Shown here: positions 27,030-36,183 of the stretch, in pieces
How positions within the stretch are numbered: the first letter of the stretch is position 1
Layout: every line of letters begins with the position of its first letter
Source: Desulfolucanica intricata
GTDB lineage: Bacteria; Bacillota; Desulfotomaculia; Desulfotomaculales; Desulfofarciminaceae
Direction of reading: 5' to 3'
Assembly (NCBI RefSeq): GCF_001592105.1
Contig: NZ_BCWE01000008.1
Location: forward strand, 124,001-188,000
DNA: 64,000 bases
Program-made: the position numbers and the translations under genes
Notes under the pieces: model-generated
Seen by the model: only the letters and a program-made list of their open reading frames with translations
What the model was told of the DNA's origin: nothing
Databases searched by the model: none

Positions 27030-28208
27030 TTATATATTTTCATGAAATAATTTTATAATTTTTTCTGCTCTTTTTTTCCAAGAAATATCTTTAACAACAT
27101 TTTTAATCTTAAGTAATTTTTCTTCAGACCATGTTCTTTGAGCTCTTTCTATTGCTTTTAAAAATTCTTCGTGAGTGTCAGCTATAAAAACAATTTCGCT
27201 AAACCGCTTTACACTTGGTAAAGCAGTTGAAACCACAGGTTTACCAGTTGCTAAGTATTCGTAGAATTTTAAAGGATCAGAAGCCAAAGAATGAGGTTCA
27301 TAGTTACGAGGCAGAATTAGAACATCAAATTGATGAAGGAAGTGAGGTACTTGAGCATAGGGCTTAGATCCTAAAAATGAAACCCGGTGATGATTACGAA
27401 GTTTACTTAACAATTCATGGGGTACGGCGCTCTCAATTATGGGTCCGACAAGAACTAGGGTTCCCTTTTTTATATGTTCTGCTATTTTCAACATTAACTC
27501 AAAATCTAACCAACTCGTTATCGCCCCAACAAAACCAATTAAAGGTTTATCCAACGATTTTAATTCATCAATAGGTTGGCCATAAGCTGGACAATAAGTA
27601 AACTTTTCTACATCTAAACCATTTGGTAACCAATTCACTGTAGTAGCATATTTTTTCTTTAACTTTTCTACTAAAAACTCTGAAACAGCAGTAACTAATG
27701 TAGCATTAGAAAGAATATGGGATAATTGTCTATCTAATATATTTTTTTCTTGCTCTCCAATTCCCGGAAAGCCTATGTTATCATCTAATACATCAAAGAT
27801 TGTCCACTTAGGGGACAAGGCTGAGAAAGTTTCGTAAGATTGAGTAACTCCTCCCGAAGAAAGGTACAATATAGTTTCCTCACGCCATTCAGAACCTAGA
27901 AGAGAAGAGATTAATCTATCTAAGTTCTTCATAGCCCAAGTATTTTTTAACTTACCAAACCCCAAAGATGCAGGAATAACTTCCAGCGGGGGTGTACAAA
28001 CGATAACATCTCCACATTCTCTATATCTCCAAGTTATTTGAAAAGAATATTTCTGTGCTTTGGCTCGGCGAAATCCAACACTCGGATTAAGGAAAATTTT
28101 TTTCACATTTTCAAAAGATTTGGTCATCATCCTCATAGTGTCACTTATTTCTAGGTGATGCCATGGATACGGGTACATCCCTAGTACAATGATATTTTTT
28201 AATTTCAT
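27030..28208 (-). CDS. GT4-type glycosyltransferase
   Basis: A 392-residue GT-B fold enzyme. The N-terminal half has MYPYPWHHLEISDTMRM and FDVLDDNIGFPG. The C-terminal half has NGLDVEKF, PLIGFVGAITSWLDFELM, and the nucleotide-sugar motif DPLKFYEYLATGKPVVST with the conserved Glu. The FDVLDD form is typical of bacterial surface polysaccharide glycosyltransferases; the sugar and acceptor are unknown. It stands alone, with an AT-rich composition and insertion-sequence remnants on both sides, so it is likely a relic of a surface-polysaccharide region. Confidence 0.85.
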   Translation of the reverse strand: MKLKNIIVLGMYPYPWHHLEISDTMRMMTKSFENVKKIFLNPSVGFRRAKAQKYSFQITWRYRECGDVIVCTPPLEVIPASLGFGKLKNTWAMKNLDRLISSLLGSEWREETILYLSSGGVTQSYETFSALSPKWTIFDVLDDNIGFPGIGEQEKNILDRQLSHILSNATLVTAVSEFLVEKLKKKYATTVNWLPNGLDVEKFTYCPAYGQPIDELKSLDKPLIGFVGAITSWLDFELMLKIAEHIKKGTLVLVGPIIESAVPHELLSKLRNHHRVSFLGSKPYAQVPHFLHQFDVLILPRNYEPHSLASDPLKFYEYLATGKPVVSTALPSVKRFSEIVFIADTHEEFLKAIERAQRTWSEEKLLKIKNVVKDISWKKRAEKIIKLFHENI

Positions 28209-28540
28209 CTTTTATACCTCATTGACAAAAATAGAAATAATACTAAGAAATTCTTCACAAAAATTTAATTTCCTTCCTTAAAAATAAGGATTTTTCATAA
28301 TTCACAGGCCAATAAAATCAAGGGTTCCAAGAGCGTAAAAAAGGACTTAACCCCTTGTTTTGCCGAATATTACAAGTACCACCAAATAATAAACGACAAA
28401 TCAGAGTGAAGTTACTTGTATATTCAACAAAAATGTCTGTCTTCCTTTGATGAAGTCTGAAATAGTTCGGCTAGAACTACCTGGGCATAGCAAATAAGCC
28501 ATCTATTGATGACTTAAAAAAGATATGAATAGCAGGTAAA
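28209..28540. other. Intergenic stretch next to the IS110 gene
   Basis: No gene or terminator was recognised. It probably contains the right end of the IS110 element, whose boundary cannot be fixed because this family lacks inverted repeats. Confidence 0.35.
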
Positions 28541-29785
28541 TCAAGACGCCGTCATAATACGGTAACCTTGAGATTTAGCCAATAGAATCGCCTGTTCTAC
28601 CGTGATTTCACGGTTTACTGGAAGAACATTCGATTTTCTATACAAATCAGCATTATACGGTTCTTTCTTTTTGAGGATATTGTAAATAGCTGTAAGTAGC
28701 ATTCTTGCAATGGCAATAATTACCCTCTTATGACCGCGACGCTTTTTGAGTCTTAAATAGCGGTTACGGATTTCAGGATGCTTTTCGCTTTTGACTACAG
28801 CGGTTGCACACTGTACCATAAGTGGCTTTATGTAACAACCAGCTCTTGAAATCCTTACTGACTTTTTCTTTCCGGCATTTTCGTTATTTGTAGGTGTAAG
28901 CCCTGCCCAGGAGCATAGCTGCTTAGCTGTCGGAAACACGTCCATGTTGGCACCTATTTCAGAGACCACCGCAATGACGGAAAAAATGTTCTTAAAGGAC
29001 GGAACAGTAAAGAGCAGATTAATTTCTTCAGTGTAGGGCTCGGAAAGGGAAAGGATAATCTTTTCAAGATCAACTTTACGTGACTTAAGATCTTCATAGT
29101 GCTGCTTAATTACTTTAAGTTTTTCAGCTTGTTCAAGCGTGATAAAACCGTCGATGGCAAGCTTCAGTTCGGGGAGCTTATCTATCATAGAACCGTGAAT
29201 AAGAGGTTCAATGTCAAAACTTTTATCCAAAGGATTTGCTAAAAGCTTGTCAATGATGTTCATTGAACTTTTGCCAAAAGTATCTGAAACAAACATTTCC
29301 AAGCTGAATATTGGATACGGTTAAACAGTTTTGAAGACGGTTTTTCTCGCTTGACATAAAATTAGTCAGTTTAAAACGATAACGCATAAGATTACGAAGC
29401 TGCCTAATAGCAAGAGGAGGCATAAAGCTTCCAGCTATAAGGTCATGCTTGAATAGATCGGCAATCCATTTAGCGTCTTTTTTGTCAGTTTTTTTACCAC
29501 GAATTGCTTTAACATATTTAGGATAAGCCAGAGTGATATTGCAGGAATCTTCAAGTACATTAAACACGGGAATCCAGTACTTCCCAGTAGATTCCATACA
29601 AACATCCTTACAGTAGTTTTCACAAAGCCACTGTGACAGCTCTTTCAGCCCTTTGGTATAGGTAGAAAAGCGATGGCGTTTGTAGGTGGAACCCCTTTGT
29701 TGTTAGTAGAGGCAATACAAGCAACAACGAAGGTTTTGTGGACATCAATGCCACAACAAATTTGATAAACGATTTTTAAAGCCAC
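28541..29785 (-). pseudogene. IS110-family transposase, two frameshifts
   Basis: Three frames join into one protein. Part 1, from GTG 29785, has CCGIDVHKTFVV (first catalytic Asp). Part 2 has MESTGKYWIP (Glu) and GKKTDKKDAKWIADL (Asp-Asp). Part 3, from about 29285, has the Tnp_20 end with CSWAGLTPTNNENAGKKK and RRGHKRVIIAIARMLL. Shifts lie near 29690 and 29285. At the motif where IS110 proteins usually carry the catalytic Ser before AGKK, this copy has Asn. It is inactive. Confidence 0.85.
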
Positions 29786-29830
29786 AGAGAAAATTCCTTT
29801 CAATAAATTACGAGGATAGACAGCATTGAC

Positions 29831-29918
29831 TGATTGCCTGGTAATAAACGAGTAATGTTTATACAAAGATAAGTCTGCGTGCTCGAAGTCACACTTATTT
29901 GTGCTTGGAAAGGCAATC
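29831..29918 (-). ncRNA. Possible bridge-RNA-like structured RNA of IS110
   Basis: It lies in the non-coding stretch upstream of the IS110 gene start. GATTGCCT (29832-29839) pairs exactly with AGGCAATC (29911-29918). Inside, ATAAGT pairs with ACTTAT plus CAAA with TTTG around a small bulge. Innermost is GTG/CAC around CTCGAAGT. Active IS110 elements encode a bridge RNA in this position; the assignment here is inference from position and folding. Confidence 0.35.
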
Positions 29919-30087
29919 TACACATATAATCATGCGGTCACTCAAATACTGAAGCGGCCCACTCATCTCCCCGTGATTTGTAGTTAACTGTTATCCCTAT
30001 GACTTAGAATAATAGAAAAGCAGCTCTAAGCCAACACATTTCATTGCGTTTTGTGCCTTGAGCGAAGCGAAAGGAATGGATATAATC

Positions 30088-30448
30088 ATGAAACTGCAAC
30101 CGGAAACATGGTTGGAAAAGATTTTTTACACCCGTAACCTTAAGCCTATTATTGATAATTTTGAGAAAAGCTCCTCGGCGCCTAATGGATACTCACTGGG
30201 TGCAAAGTTAAGAGCCCTGTTTGCAATGATTATTGAAAAGGATTTCTACTTTTACTGCATTGAACGAGCGATTAAGGCAGGATCCTGTTTTTAGATTTTT
30301 ATGTGGTTTTCCAGTAGCAAGTCAAACCCCGAGCGTTTCCACTTTTAGCTGCTTTTTTAAGGTAATATCCGAAAATGAATTGTTAGAACGGTATTATTTG
30401 AATATCCGTTACAGATGCAGTGTACTTAAAGGTTTCACAACTGCTTAA
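30088..30448 (+). pseudogene. Truncated IS1182/IS5-like transposase N-terminus
   Basis: ATG 30088 opens MKLQPETWLEKIFYTRNLKP. A frame change near 30270 leads into ALNERLRQDPVFRFLCGF and PSVSTFSCFFKVISENELLE, matching the N-terminal region of IS1182-type transposases (LKHDPVFRYLCGF...PSVSTFSRF). It stops at 30448 without a DDE region. Dead fragment. Confidence 0.65.
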
Positions 30449-30716
30449 TCTTTTGAAAACTATCAATTTTCAACGCTTTACCCCTGCATAATCAATATGA
30501 TAGTCAGAGATTCCGGCTTCTGTGGGTGTGAAAAATCTATCTATGGTATCGCTAACAAAATGCGAAAAAAATGCTAAGACAATTTTCGAATAAAAAAGCC
30601 GATTTTCCATAGTTTTTTTGTATTTTAGGGATTAAAAAAGGCATGATCATGATAGGGAGGAGAAAGAGGATATTAATGTCAAATATAGAAACAAAATATA
30701 AAAAAGAGGTGGTTTT

Positions 30717-31187
30717 GTGGATAGAATGCCACTTTTAAGTATAATATTTTACTCTTTACCAGAAGCTTATTTAATTTTTATCTTTGGCATAATAATTCTT
30801 GGACAAAAAATTCGGTTACCTAAAGTGTTTTGTGCTACGATTCTATTTGTAACTTCTTCGTTTATTACTAGAATGTTACCATTTCCGTTTGGTCTGCACA
30901 CAGTAATCGGTATAGTTGTAATCTTTATACTTTTTGTATTAGTTATAAAGCTTAAGGTAAAACAAGCAGTAATTTCAACACTTATAAGTTCAGGTACGTT
31001 AATAGCTCTTGAAAATATAATTCTATATCTCCTACAAATTGAGTTAAATTTAAACACTAAACAGATTTGGCAAGACCCTGTATTGAGAACCTTTATTGGA
31101 TGGCCACACTTAATAGTTTGGTCTCTAATAACGCTTGTCTTTTATAAACATAAGATAAATTTAGTCTCAAAAAATAATTGGGAGTAA
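30717..31187 (+). CDS. Five-helix membrane protein of the agr-type locus
   Basis: A 156-residue protein with five hydrophobic helices (about residues 8-27, 34-52, 57-80, 85-106, 125-147) and a short polar tail. GTG 30717 follows AGAGGTGG. It ends seven bases before the sensor kinase gene, which itself has only two membrane helices. Canonical AgrC receptors have six or seven helices in one chain, so I infer that this protein supplies the missing receptor part. No family recognised. Confidence 0.65.
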   Translation: MDRMPLLSIIFYSLPEAYLIFIFGIIILGQKIRLPKVFCATILFVTSSFITRMLPFPFGLHTVIGIVVIFILFVLVIKLKVKQAVISTLISSGTLIALENIILYLLQIELNLNTKQIWQDPVLRTFIGWPHLIVWSLITLVFYKHKINLVSKNNWE

Positions 31188-31194
31188 TTGTTCT

Positions 31195-32040
31195 ATGAAT
31201 ATAGCTAAAAAATCAATTGAAAAACTTATTATATTTTTACTGGTAGAGATATGTCTGGTTTTATTAACGGCCAGGGTAATAAACTTTTACGAAGATAAAA
31301 TTTCCGTATCTGATATTTTAATTACTGTAGTAGCTGTATTAAATTTTGGAATAGGTATTTTTATAATCAAATGGCTATTTAAGGTAGATTGTTTTAACAA
31401 TGAATTACGTTTACAAAAAGTATGCTTGGAAGCAACAGATGAGGCATTAAAATTAATGCGTACTGAAAGACATGACTTTATTAACCACCTACAATCTATT
31501 TACGGATTAATTGTTGCCGGTGAGCATAACGAGGCCGCTGGATACATAAAAGATATTGGTATTGATTGCAGATTCAATAGCCAAATTTTAAATATTAAAA
31601 ATCCATCTTTAAGAACTCTCTTACAAAATAAAAAAGAGACCGCAACGGTTAGGAATATTGAATTTAACATAAGTGTGGAAAGCGATTTAATGTTTCTTGA
31701 TATAAAACCTAGTGCTATAACAACAGTGTTTGGAAATCTTTTAGATAATGCGATAGATGCTGTAACAGTTTTGGATAAAGATCATCGTAAAGCAATAAAT
31801 TTTGAAATAACCGAAACAGAATCCTTCTATAATTTCTTTATACAAAATTCAGGGCCACCAATTAATGAAGAAATTGCACAAAATATTTTTATAGAAGGCT
31901 TTTCAACGAAAGGTACAGGAAGGGGTTATGGTTTGGCATTAAGTAAAAAAATTGTCAAAGGGTATGGAGGCAAAGTGTTGTATGACCTGAAAGCAAAAAA
32001 CTTTTCAGTTATTCTACCTAAACAAAAGGAGTTACTATGA
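31195..32040 (+). CDS. AgrC-like GHKL sensor histidine kinase
   Basis: A 281-residue kinase with two N-terminal membrane helices (about 10-30 and 39-62) and a dimerisation segment with RHDFINHLQSIYGL carrying phospho-acceptor His83. The GHKL ATPase domain has N-box GNLLDNAIDA, NSGPPI and GFSTKGTGRGYGLAL. This is the AgrC/DcuS-like HPK10 class. It should sense the cyclic peptide made by the next two genes and phosphorylate the LytTR regulator at 32854. Its stop overlaps the agrB start as ATGA. It is short of membrane helices for a canonical AgrC. Confidence 0.85.
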   Translation: MNIAKKSIEKLIIFLLVEICLVLLTARVINFYEDKISVSDILITVVAVLNFGIGIFIIKWLFKVDCFNNELRLQKVCLEATDEALKLMRTERHDFINHLQSIYGLIVAGEHNEAAGYIKDIGIDCRFNSQILNIKNPSLRTLLQNKKETATVRNIEFNISVESDLMFLDIKPSAITTVFGNLLDNAIDAVTVLDKDHRKAINFEITETESFYNFFIQNSGPPINEEIAQNIFIEGFSTKGTGRGYGLALSKKIVKGYGGKVLYDLKAKNFSVILPKQKELL

Positions 32041-32633
32041 TTCACGCATGGTCGGTATACCTAGCACGATATTTAGGTAATGAATTACAATTAAATAAAA
32101 GTAAGGTGTCTATAATTTCTTATGGCCTTGAAGTTTTTATCGGGGGGATGCTTAAGTTTATAATATATGTTTTAGTTACCCTATTCCTTGGGGTTTTTGA
32201 TCAGTTTGCAGTCGCTCTTCTTAGCTCCGCTTTTTTAAGACTACTATCCGGAGGGCCTCATTGTTCTGCATATTACAAGTGTTTGATTAATACTTTGTTT
32301 ATCTTTCTGAGCATTGCAATAACTGCAAAACACCTTTCTACATATACGCTACCAACTCAAGAGGTGTTGTGGTTCAGCTTAGCCCTTGCCTTTATGGTAT
32401 TTATCAGACTAGCACCGGTTGATGTAAAAGAAAAACCCATAAGAAGCCAAAACCGTAGAATGCTGTTAAAGATTTTTTCTTGTGTGATGATTATTATTTA
32501 TTACATTGTCTTCAGTTGCTGGAGACCACACCAGGATATAATTTGGGCTTGCAGTTTAGCGGTATTTTTTCACACATATACGCTCACTCAGCCCGGGCAA
32601 AAGTTTATAAAGTGGTTGGACAACTTATTATAA
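32037..32633 (+). CDS. agrB: AgrB-like peptide-processing protease
   Basis: A 198-residue membrane cysteine protease. The catalytic His75 and Cys82 appear in RLLSGGPHCSAYYKC with the family spacing of seven, and about five to six helices follow. AgrB cuts the C-terminal tail from the AgrD pro-peptide and forms its thiolactone. It is coupled to the kinase by an ATGA overlap and followed 26 bases later by agrD. A basic loop (KEKPIRSQNRR) lies between the last helices, as in other AgrB proteins. Confidence 0.9.
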   Translation: MIHAWSVYLARYLGNELQLNKSKVSIISYGLEVFIGGMLKFIIYVLVTLFLGVFDQFAVALLSSAFLRLLSGGPHCSAYYKCLINTLFIFLSIAITAKHLSTYTLPTQEVLWFSLALAFMVFIRLAPVDVKEKPIRSQNRRMLLKIFSCVMIIIYYIVFSCWRPHQDIIWACSLAVFFHTYTLTQPGQKFIKWLDNLL

Positions 32634-32659
32634 AAAGATGCTAGAAAAGGAGGGTATTT

Positions 32660-32782
32660 ATGAAGAGATATGTTTTTAGCATGATTGTTTGCTTGGCTAG
32701 TGTAATTGCGTTTATTGGTGTTCACCCCACTAGTCTATGTACTTTATACCAACCGGAAGTTCCGGAAGAGTTAATTAGATGA
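32660..32782 (+). CDS. agrD: AgrD-like cyclic peptide precursor (40 residues)
   Basis: ATG 32660 follows AAAAGGAGGG. The leader is an amphipathic, hydrophobic helix (MKRYVFSMIVCLASVIAFIG). It is followed by VHPTSLCTLYQ and the conserved acidic tail PEVPEELIR, matching the AgrD tail that AgrB recognises. The predicted ring is Cys27 to Gln31 (CTLYQ) by analogy with five-residue staphylococcal thiolactones. N-terminal exocyclic residues cannot be fixed. Another cysteine (Cys11) lies in the leader. Confidence 0.88.
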   Translation: MKRYVFSMIVCLASVIAFIGVHPTSLCTLYQPEVPEELIR

Positions 32783-32796
32783 GTTGTGTAAGACAT

Positions 32797-32833
32797 TTTA
32801 GGGTAAGAAAATACTAAATTTTCTTGCCCTAAA
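32797..32833 (+). terminator. Hairpin between agrD and the regulator gene
   Basis: TTTAGGGTAAGAAAA pairs with TTTTCTTGCCCTAAA (one G-T pair), but only a weak T tract (TTTCTCT) follows. It may be a leaky terminator that lowers regulator expression, or an mRNA-stabilising structure. Confidence 0.6.
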
Positions 32834-32853
32834 TTTCTCTGGAGGGAATATTA

Positions 32854-33555
32854 ATGAGAGTAATTATTGCCGAAGACAACCTGGTAGAAATGAGTTATCT
32901 TAAGAAACTATTAAGCCAGGAGGAAGATATTAATATAGTTGGTGAGGCCTACGATGGCCATGAAGCCATGAAGATGATATCGAAACTAAAGCCTGAAGTA
33001 GCCTTCTTGGATATATCCATGCCAGGGATTTCAGGGATGGAGTTAGCTAAAAAATTTGATGATAAGGTTTTCATCGTCTTTGTCACAGCTCATAATGAAT
33101 ATGCATTGGATGCGTATGAAGTAGGTTCTGTAGACTATCTTCTTAAACCAGTTGATCCAGAAAGAGTTAACCTTACACTAAAACGCATCAGGAAGATTTT
33201 ACCTCGAAAAATTAAAAGTTCTGATAGAATCTCCGTTAACGTTAGGGGTTCAATAATTGCTATTGAAATAGATAAAATTATTCTTATAGAAAAGGCTCCT
33301 ATGATTAAAAAGATAATTATTCATACGATGAATAATCAATATACTGTTTCTGGTGCATTAAACAAGTTTGAAGATATACTTAAAAAATATGGTTTTGTAC
33401 GGTCTCACAAAAGTTTTATAATTAACATAAATAAACTTGAAAAGATGATACCTTGGGGAGATAAATCATATTTGGCAAAACTTCATGGTATAAAAAAAGA
33501 AGTTTTTATAAGTAGAAACTATGCTCCTATGATAAAGTCATTGATTCAAGGATAA
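32854..33555 (+). CDS. LytTR-family response regulator (AgrA-like)
   Basis: A 233-residue regulator. The receiver domain has acidic AEDN near the start, phospho-acceptor Asp53 in FLDISMPGISG, a Thr in FVTAH and Lys in YLLKPVD. The LytTR DNA-binding domain follows (about 130-233), with FVRSHKSFIININKLEKM. ATG 32854 follows TGGAGGG. It is the output of the agr locus. Its target sites are not evident here; LytTR sites are usually paired 9-bp repeats and no clear pair was seen before 30717. Confidence 0.9.
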   Translation: MRVIIAEDNLVEMSYLKKLLSQEEDINIVGEAYDGHEAMKMISKLKPEVAFLDISMPGISGMELAKKFDDKVFIVFVTAHNEYALDAYEVGSVDYLLKPVDPERVNLTLKRIRKILPRKIKSSDRISVNVRGSIIAIEIDKIILIEKAPMIKKIIIHTMNNQYTVSGALNKFEDILKKYGFVRSHKSFIININKLEKMIPWGDKSYLAKLHGIKKEVFISRNYAPMIKSLIQG

Positions 33556-35086
33556 GTGAGTTTTAAATAAAGTTACTTTATGTAATCTTAATCCAAATAA
33601 ATCAAATTTCAGGAAGCAACTCTTATTTATTTTAATTTTTTAGTTTTATAACTCTCTCAAAAAGCATTAAAGGGGAGAGTGTCAGCTCGATCTAATTTTG
33701 GGGTTAGAGCTAGCGAAGGGCGATTTTGAGGTAATCTATGGACTAAAAGCTAATTAATGAAGAAAATAAAATTGAGATGAATAAATTCGGTAGGAATAAG
33801 TACCAGCTTTTTTATTTGATTTAAAGTTCCGTTTTGTCATTGGGCCCCTTTCATTGACGGTAATTTAGGACCGACAATGACGGGTGTTTGTTTACTCGAC
33901 GACAGTGGCGGAGCCTTTGTTCAATCGTCAGTTAAGTGACGGTACAGAGGTTTTAAATAAGCCTGTTTTTGAAAACAGGCTTTAAAATGGTTCATAAAGA
34001 ATCACCTGATAAGTTGAGTTGCGATCTAGTCGAAATTTAGTCCTCCAATTAACAAATACCAATCAAAGTCAAACTTAATTTGACAAGTAAGCAGAAATCT
34101 AAAGCTACTAATTAAAAATATTTACAAGAAATGGATACCAGGGGTTGGTGGGCGTATCCATAGCTCGTACATATTTTACCCCCACCCCTACTGTTCTTTA
34201 AGCTACAACCAATGATTAATTATATTTAAAATTTTTATAGTAGTTGTTGACAGAATTCTTGAAAAATCTTATAAAATAATTAATCTTGAAATCGGAAAGT
34301 ACCTTATTGGAGGCCTATATTTGAATAATTGCCAAATATTAGGGTATATGACGCGGTATTTTTGATTTTGCTAGACATCGCACCTATCCAGTGAATGTGT
34401 TGACATATAATACCGAAAATCTACAGTGTTTTTGGGTATAGTTAATAAGCTACCAAACTCTAGATGAACCGAGTAGTGATTTAGGCTAATTGATTTTGGC
34501 TTTATTTAGGTGTTATTCCGAACTTACGGCAATCCAAGCCTGTTGGCAGAGGAATATTTCAAACTTTTCCTTGGCATTCTTCAATATTTTTTGCAGCCAG
34601 GGATTTGGGGCTAACTTTACATGCCTATACCGATTTTACCAACTATATTCCCTGGGACATTTAAGATTTTATGTCGGATTGTCGGTACTTCAGCACGACT
34701 TTCCTTACCATCTAAAAGGGTAGATTATCAAAACTAACCGGGAGATTAGAACCGCGTTTCCGGCGCTGTAGGGAATGCAGTTTCTTTTGGTATTCCCGTT
34801 CTAATTGACGTTTTTGTTGCCGACAAAGTTTCCAATTGATTTGTGTTAATAAGTTGTGATACCATCATTTCAGATGGTCACCATCCTTTGGAATGTTTTG
34901 GTTTGGTTGCTTAAATAATTCCAGATAAGGAATGGTGTCTCCTTTTTTTCTGCCAAATTTTTTGCAAGTATAATTACTTCTAAACCTTTGATATTATTGA
35001 AGATTTAAAGTTTACTTTCCGTATTCAAGTTAATATTTTTGTTAGTTTATAAATTGCTTTTATTAAACTTTAAGGGTGAGTTATGA
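33556..35086. other. 1.5-kb region without a convincing gene
   Basis: The only notable element is a perfect 11-bp hairpin AAGCCTGTTTT/AAAACAGGCTT at 33959-33982. Open frames here are short and lack ribosome sites. Minus-strand fragments (for example KLHSLQRRKR near 34770) might be decayed transposase but could not be assigned. Confidence 0.4.
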
Positions 35087-36064
35087 TTGATTTCCTGTAA
35101 TGAAAAAGAAATGTCTTATATTTTAAATACATTACAGCCTGTATTAAATAGTATCTCTGATATTGGGGATATATGGATAAAATTTATTGATCAGAGCGGA
35201 AGATATATTACAACGACTCAGAGTAGAAAACAGTGTGATTTTTGTAAGTATATTAGATCTAATCATAATGGTAATATAAGGTGTCGTGGTTCAGCAAGGC
35301 AAGCGGTTTTTATGGCTAGGAACTGTAGTAACCCATACTGTATTGAATGCCATGCAGGATTAACTATATTGACAGTTCCTATTAAAATAGCAGGAATACA
35401 TTTAGGTGCCCTGGCTGCGGGTGAAATCATTGCAAGTCCAAAGTCAGAGAAAATTATATTACAAAGGTTATCCGAAATAGGTCTAAATAGTGATAAATTA
35501 ATACGGTTTTATAAAGAGATTCCAGTTCTGAATTGTGACCATGTTGACAGGTTAGCTGAGACTTTATATAACATAAGTAATTGTTTTATTAAGATGGGTG
35601 TTATGCTAGCCAATACGGATGAGCAAAAATTTAAGATTGATGAATTTGATTTTCTAAATACATGTACAGAAGAAAATAAAGATAATATCGATTTAAAGTT
35701 AGAGAAATCGGCGGTTGATTATAGCAATATACCATCCAAAAAGATAATTGAATTAGTAAGTTTAGCGGAAAAATATATTATTAATAATTATAATAAACCT
35801 ATCAGTTTACAAGATGTTGCTAACTTCATATATATCAATCCTACTTATCTATCATATCTATTTAGGCAGGTTACGGGTTATACTTTTAAAAACTATTTAA
35901 CACAGTTAAGGGTTGAAAAAGCAAAGCAATTATTATTGAACTCTTCATTAACAGTAAGTGAAATATCTCAGAGAATAGGTTATGAGGACAGTAATTATTT
36001 TAGCCGAGTATTTAAAAAGGTTACTGGTATACCGCCTAGTTATTTTTATAAGCTGAGTAACTAA
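35087..36064 (+). CDS. PocR-domain AraC-type transcriptional regulator
   Basis: A 325-residue protein. Residues 10-170 form a PocR-type ligand-sensing domain with cysteines CDFCKYIRS, GNIRC, and CSNPYCIECHAGLTILTVPI. The C-terminal 100 residues are an AraC double HTH (SLQDVANFIYINPTYLSYLF; LTVSEISQRIGYEDSNYFSR; VFKKVTGIPPS). PocR domains are thought to bind small hydrocarbon derivatives such as diols. TTG 35087 follows AAGGGTGAG. The next gene is a transporter on the same strand, a likely target. A terminator lies between them. Confidence 0.85.
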   Translation: MISCNEKEMSYILNTLQPVLNSISDIGDIWIKFIDQSGRYITTTQSRKQCDFCKYIRSNHNGNIRCRGSARQAVFMARNCSNPYCIECHAGLTILTVPIKIAGIHLGALAAGEIIASPKSEKIILQRLSEIGLNSDKLIRFYKEIPVLNCDHVDRLAETLYNISNCFIKMGVMLANTDEQKFKIDEFDFLNTCTEENKDNIDLKLEKSAVDYSNIPSKKIIELVSLAEKYIINNYNKPISLQDVANFIYINPTYLSYLFRQVTGYTFKNYLTQLRVEKAKQLLLNSSLTVSEISQRIGYEDSNYFSRVFKKVTGIPPSYFYKLSN

Positions 36065-36098
36065 AAAAAATCCAGATATGTCTTAAGTAAAGATAGAG

Positions 36099-36144
36099 AC
36101 TTTGTAGTAAATTGGAAGTACAATATGCTACAAAGTTTTTTTTT
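36099..36144 (+). terminator. Rho-independent terminator
   Basis: ACTTTGTAG and CTACAAAGT arms, then a run of nine T. It ends the PocR-AraC gene. Confidence 0.85.
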
Positions 36145-36183
36145 GTTTAAAGAGTTACACGAAAGGACGGTGGGCTTAAAAAA

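Noticed and set aside
34490-34723. Plus-strand 77-codon frame
   Set aside because: No ribosome site, odd composition, no family; likely chance in a decayed region.
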